Below are positions 62,756-64,000 of a stretch of 64,000 nucleotides of DNA, in pieces. Below the pieces are notes generated by a model. It did no database searches, had not been told where the DNA came from, and saw only the letters and a program-made list of their open reading frames with translations. Made by a program: the position numbers and the translations under genes. Source of the DNA: Sedimenticola thiotaurini (lineage in GTDB: Bacteria; Pseudomonadota; Gammaproteobacteria; Chromatiales; Chromatiaceae); contig VMRY01000003.1 of assembly GCA_007713595.1 (NCBI GenBank), positions 1 through 64,000 on the forward strand. The letters run 5' to 3'. How positions within the stretch are numbered: the first letter of the stretch is position 1; each line of letters begins with the position of its first letter.

Positions 62756-63952
62756 TCAGAAGGTCGGCAGTACCCGGAACGTAAAACACTTCAGATAAGC
62801 CGTTTCTGCAATAGCCGGATGAACGGGGTGATCTGGTGCCTGAAAACCGCGTTCCAGCAGTTGCAGTGACCGGTCCGTATGTCGGGCAGCTTGCTGGATC
62901 TCATTCAACAACGAGGCTTCACTCATATGGTGTGAGCAGGATGAGGAGATCAGGATGCCATCTTTATTCAGCAACTGCAGCGCCAGCTGGTTGATTCGCC
63001 GATAGGCCAGCGTACCCTCCTTGGTGTCTTTTTTCCGTTTGATAAAGGCAGGCGGATCCACCATCACCACATCAAACCGCTCATTCGCCAAACGCAGTTC
63101 GCGCAATGCATCAAAGGCATCTCCCTGAAGACCAGCAACCGACTCACTCACCCGGTTCTCCTGAGCATTACCATCGACCGCATCCAGGGCTGAACTAGAG
63201 GCATCCACACAGATCACTTCAGTAGCCCCTTTTACTGCGGCCTGCACACCCCAGGCACCAATATAGCTGCAGACATCCAGTACTCGCTTACCCTCAACAT
63301 AGGACAGCATACGTCCACGATTAGCGGCCTGATCAAAGAACCACCCCGTCTTCTGTCCGTCCTGGGACGGCACATTAAACCTGACCCCATGTTCTTCAAC
63401 CTTCAATACGTCAGGCCAAGAGCCGAGTGCCTGTTCCACGTACTGATCTAAACCTTCAAGCTCCCTTGCTGATGAGTCATTACGAAACAGCACACCCTGC
63501 GGCTTCAGCGTCTTCTCAACCGCCGCCAGAATATCGGCCTTCATGCGCTCCATGCCTGCCGTGGTGATCTGAATCACCAGATAATCGCCAAAACGATCAA
63601 TCACCAAACCCGGCAGACCATCACTCTCGCCAAAGACAAGCCGATAGAAGGGTTTCTCGTATAACCGCTCCCGCAGACTCAGAGCGACTTTCAGACGATG
63701 CACGATCAGCGATCCACTGACCGGGTGTTTATGGTCACGACTTACAATGCGCGCACTGATCAATGAATGGGGATTGACATAACCCGTGCCAAGCAATTTG
63801 CCCCTGTCCGTGAAAATCTCTACCAGCTGCCCGGATTCCATACCCTTCAGGGGCGTCGCAACGGTATCGATTTCGTTGCTGTAGATCCAGCAATGACCGG
63901 CGCGTAACCGTCGATCTTCATTTTTTTTCAAGCGTAAGGGGGCAAAAGTCAT
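62756..63952 (-). CDS. rlmI: 23S rRNA cytosine-C5 methyltransferase RlmI-like
   Basis: A 398-residue class I methyltransferase (E. coli RlmI 396) that makes m5C1962 in 23S rRNA. The N-terminal PUA domain (LRLKKNEDRRLRAGHCWIYSNEI) is followed by the EEHD-like middle and a Rossmann domain with VLDVCSYIGAWGVQAA. VMVDPPAFIKRKK and the catalytic Cys in LISSSCSHHMSEASL complete the signature. The chosen ATG (63952) gives the family N-terminus; ATG 63973 and TTG 63997 are open upstream, so the frame could continue to the window edge region. Confidence 0.9.
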   Translation of the reverse strand: MTFAPLRLKKNEDRRLRAGHCWIYSNEIDTVATPLKGMESGQLVEIFTDRGKLLGTGYVNPHSLISARIVSRDHKHPVSGSLIVHRLKVALSLRERLYEKPFYRLVFGESDGLPGLVIDRFGDYLVIQITTAGMERMKADILAAVEKTLKPQGVLFRNDSSARELEGLDQYVEQALGSWPDVLKVEEHGVRFNVPSQDGQKTGWFFDQAANRGRMLSYVEGKRVLDVCSYIGAWGVQAAVKGATEVICVDASSSALDAVDGNAQENRVSESVAGLQGDAFDALRELRLANERFDVVMVDPPAFIKRKKDTKEGTLAYRRINQLALQLLNKDGILISSSCSHHMSEASLLNEIQQAARHTDRSLQLLERGFQAPDHPVHPAIAETAYLKCFTFRVLPTF

Positions 63953-64000
63953 GGCTGGAATTCCGGTATTCATGGATGGGTAACAGAGCGAGCGCAAGAT

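Overview
The window is ordinary chromosome of a free-living-type gammaproteobacterium. Gene content and order (tRNA-Tyr/Gly/Thr-tuf, rplY-pth beside prs-tRNA-Gln-ispE, hemA-prfA-prmC-moeB, mreBCD-mrdA-rodA-mltB-rlpA-dacA-lipBA, prmA-dusB-fis-purH-purD, lptD-surA-pdxA, apaG-apaH-folA) resemble Pseudomonas, Chromatiales and sulfur-oxidising symbionts. A DsrC-family protein beside a CysB-type regulator points towards a sulfur-metabolising lineage such as Chromatiales or Sedimenticola/Thiodiazotropha relatives. That placement is inference. I see no rRNA, CRISPR array, transposase, integrase or phage gene.

Layout. 1-590: start of tuf and three tRNAs on the minus strand under a strong stable-RNA promoter. 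780-2230: a lone FadL-type outer-membrane protein. 2265-7792: minus-strand block rplY-pth, prs, tRNA-Gln, ispE and a TPR lipoprotein. lolB is absent from its usual place. 8042-14028: plus-strand hemA-prfA-prmC, a small ferredoxin-fold-like protein, moeB, a methyltransferase and an ANTAR response regulator. 14105-17366: gatCAB on the minus strand. 17686-29970: the cell-shape and cell-wall cluster mreBCD-mrdA-rodA-mltB-rlpA-dacA-dat, continuing into lipoate synthesis (ybeD-lipB-lipA) and an ElyC-like protein. 29996-31244: murI and fxsA, minus strand. 31343-34496: cutA, dsbD and a TlpA-like lipoprotein. 34707-44218: aroQ-accB-accC-prmA-DUF3426-dusB-fis, then purH, an LpxA-family gene and purD. 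44251-50773: amgK-like kinase diverging from lptD-surA-pdxA. 50786-56219: an accessory segment sitting where rsmA would be expected, with a cysteine-less DsrC-like protein, cysB, an acidic-tail protein, a sugar aminotransferase/dehydrogenase pair, a 53-residue membrane protein and an exported ankyrin protein. 56371-58249: apaG-DUF2238-apaH. 58286-61490: lgt-thyA-arginase family-folA, minus strand. 61613-64000: a small exported protein, an XRE regulator and rlmI.

Much of the window concerns the envelope: peptidoglycan elongation and trimming (mre/mrd/rod/mlt/dac/dat/murI), LPS assembly (lptD, LpxA-like, possible GnnAB-like pair), lipoprotein maturation (lgt) and periplasmic redox (dsbD, TlpA). 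The most notable observations are: mreC appears to start at AUU; a DsrC homologue lacking both redox cysteines diverges from cysB; the lptD-surA-pdxA-apaG-apaH-folA cluster is interrupted; a GnnAB-like pair and an out-of-place LpxA raise the possibility of a modified lipid A; DsbD has two N-terminal alpha domains; and a structured repeat lies in the tRNA-Gln trailer.
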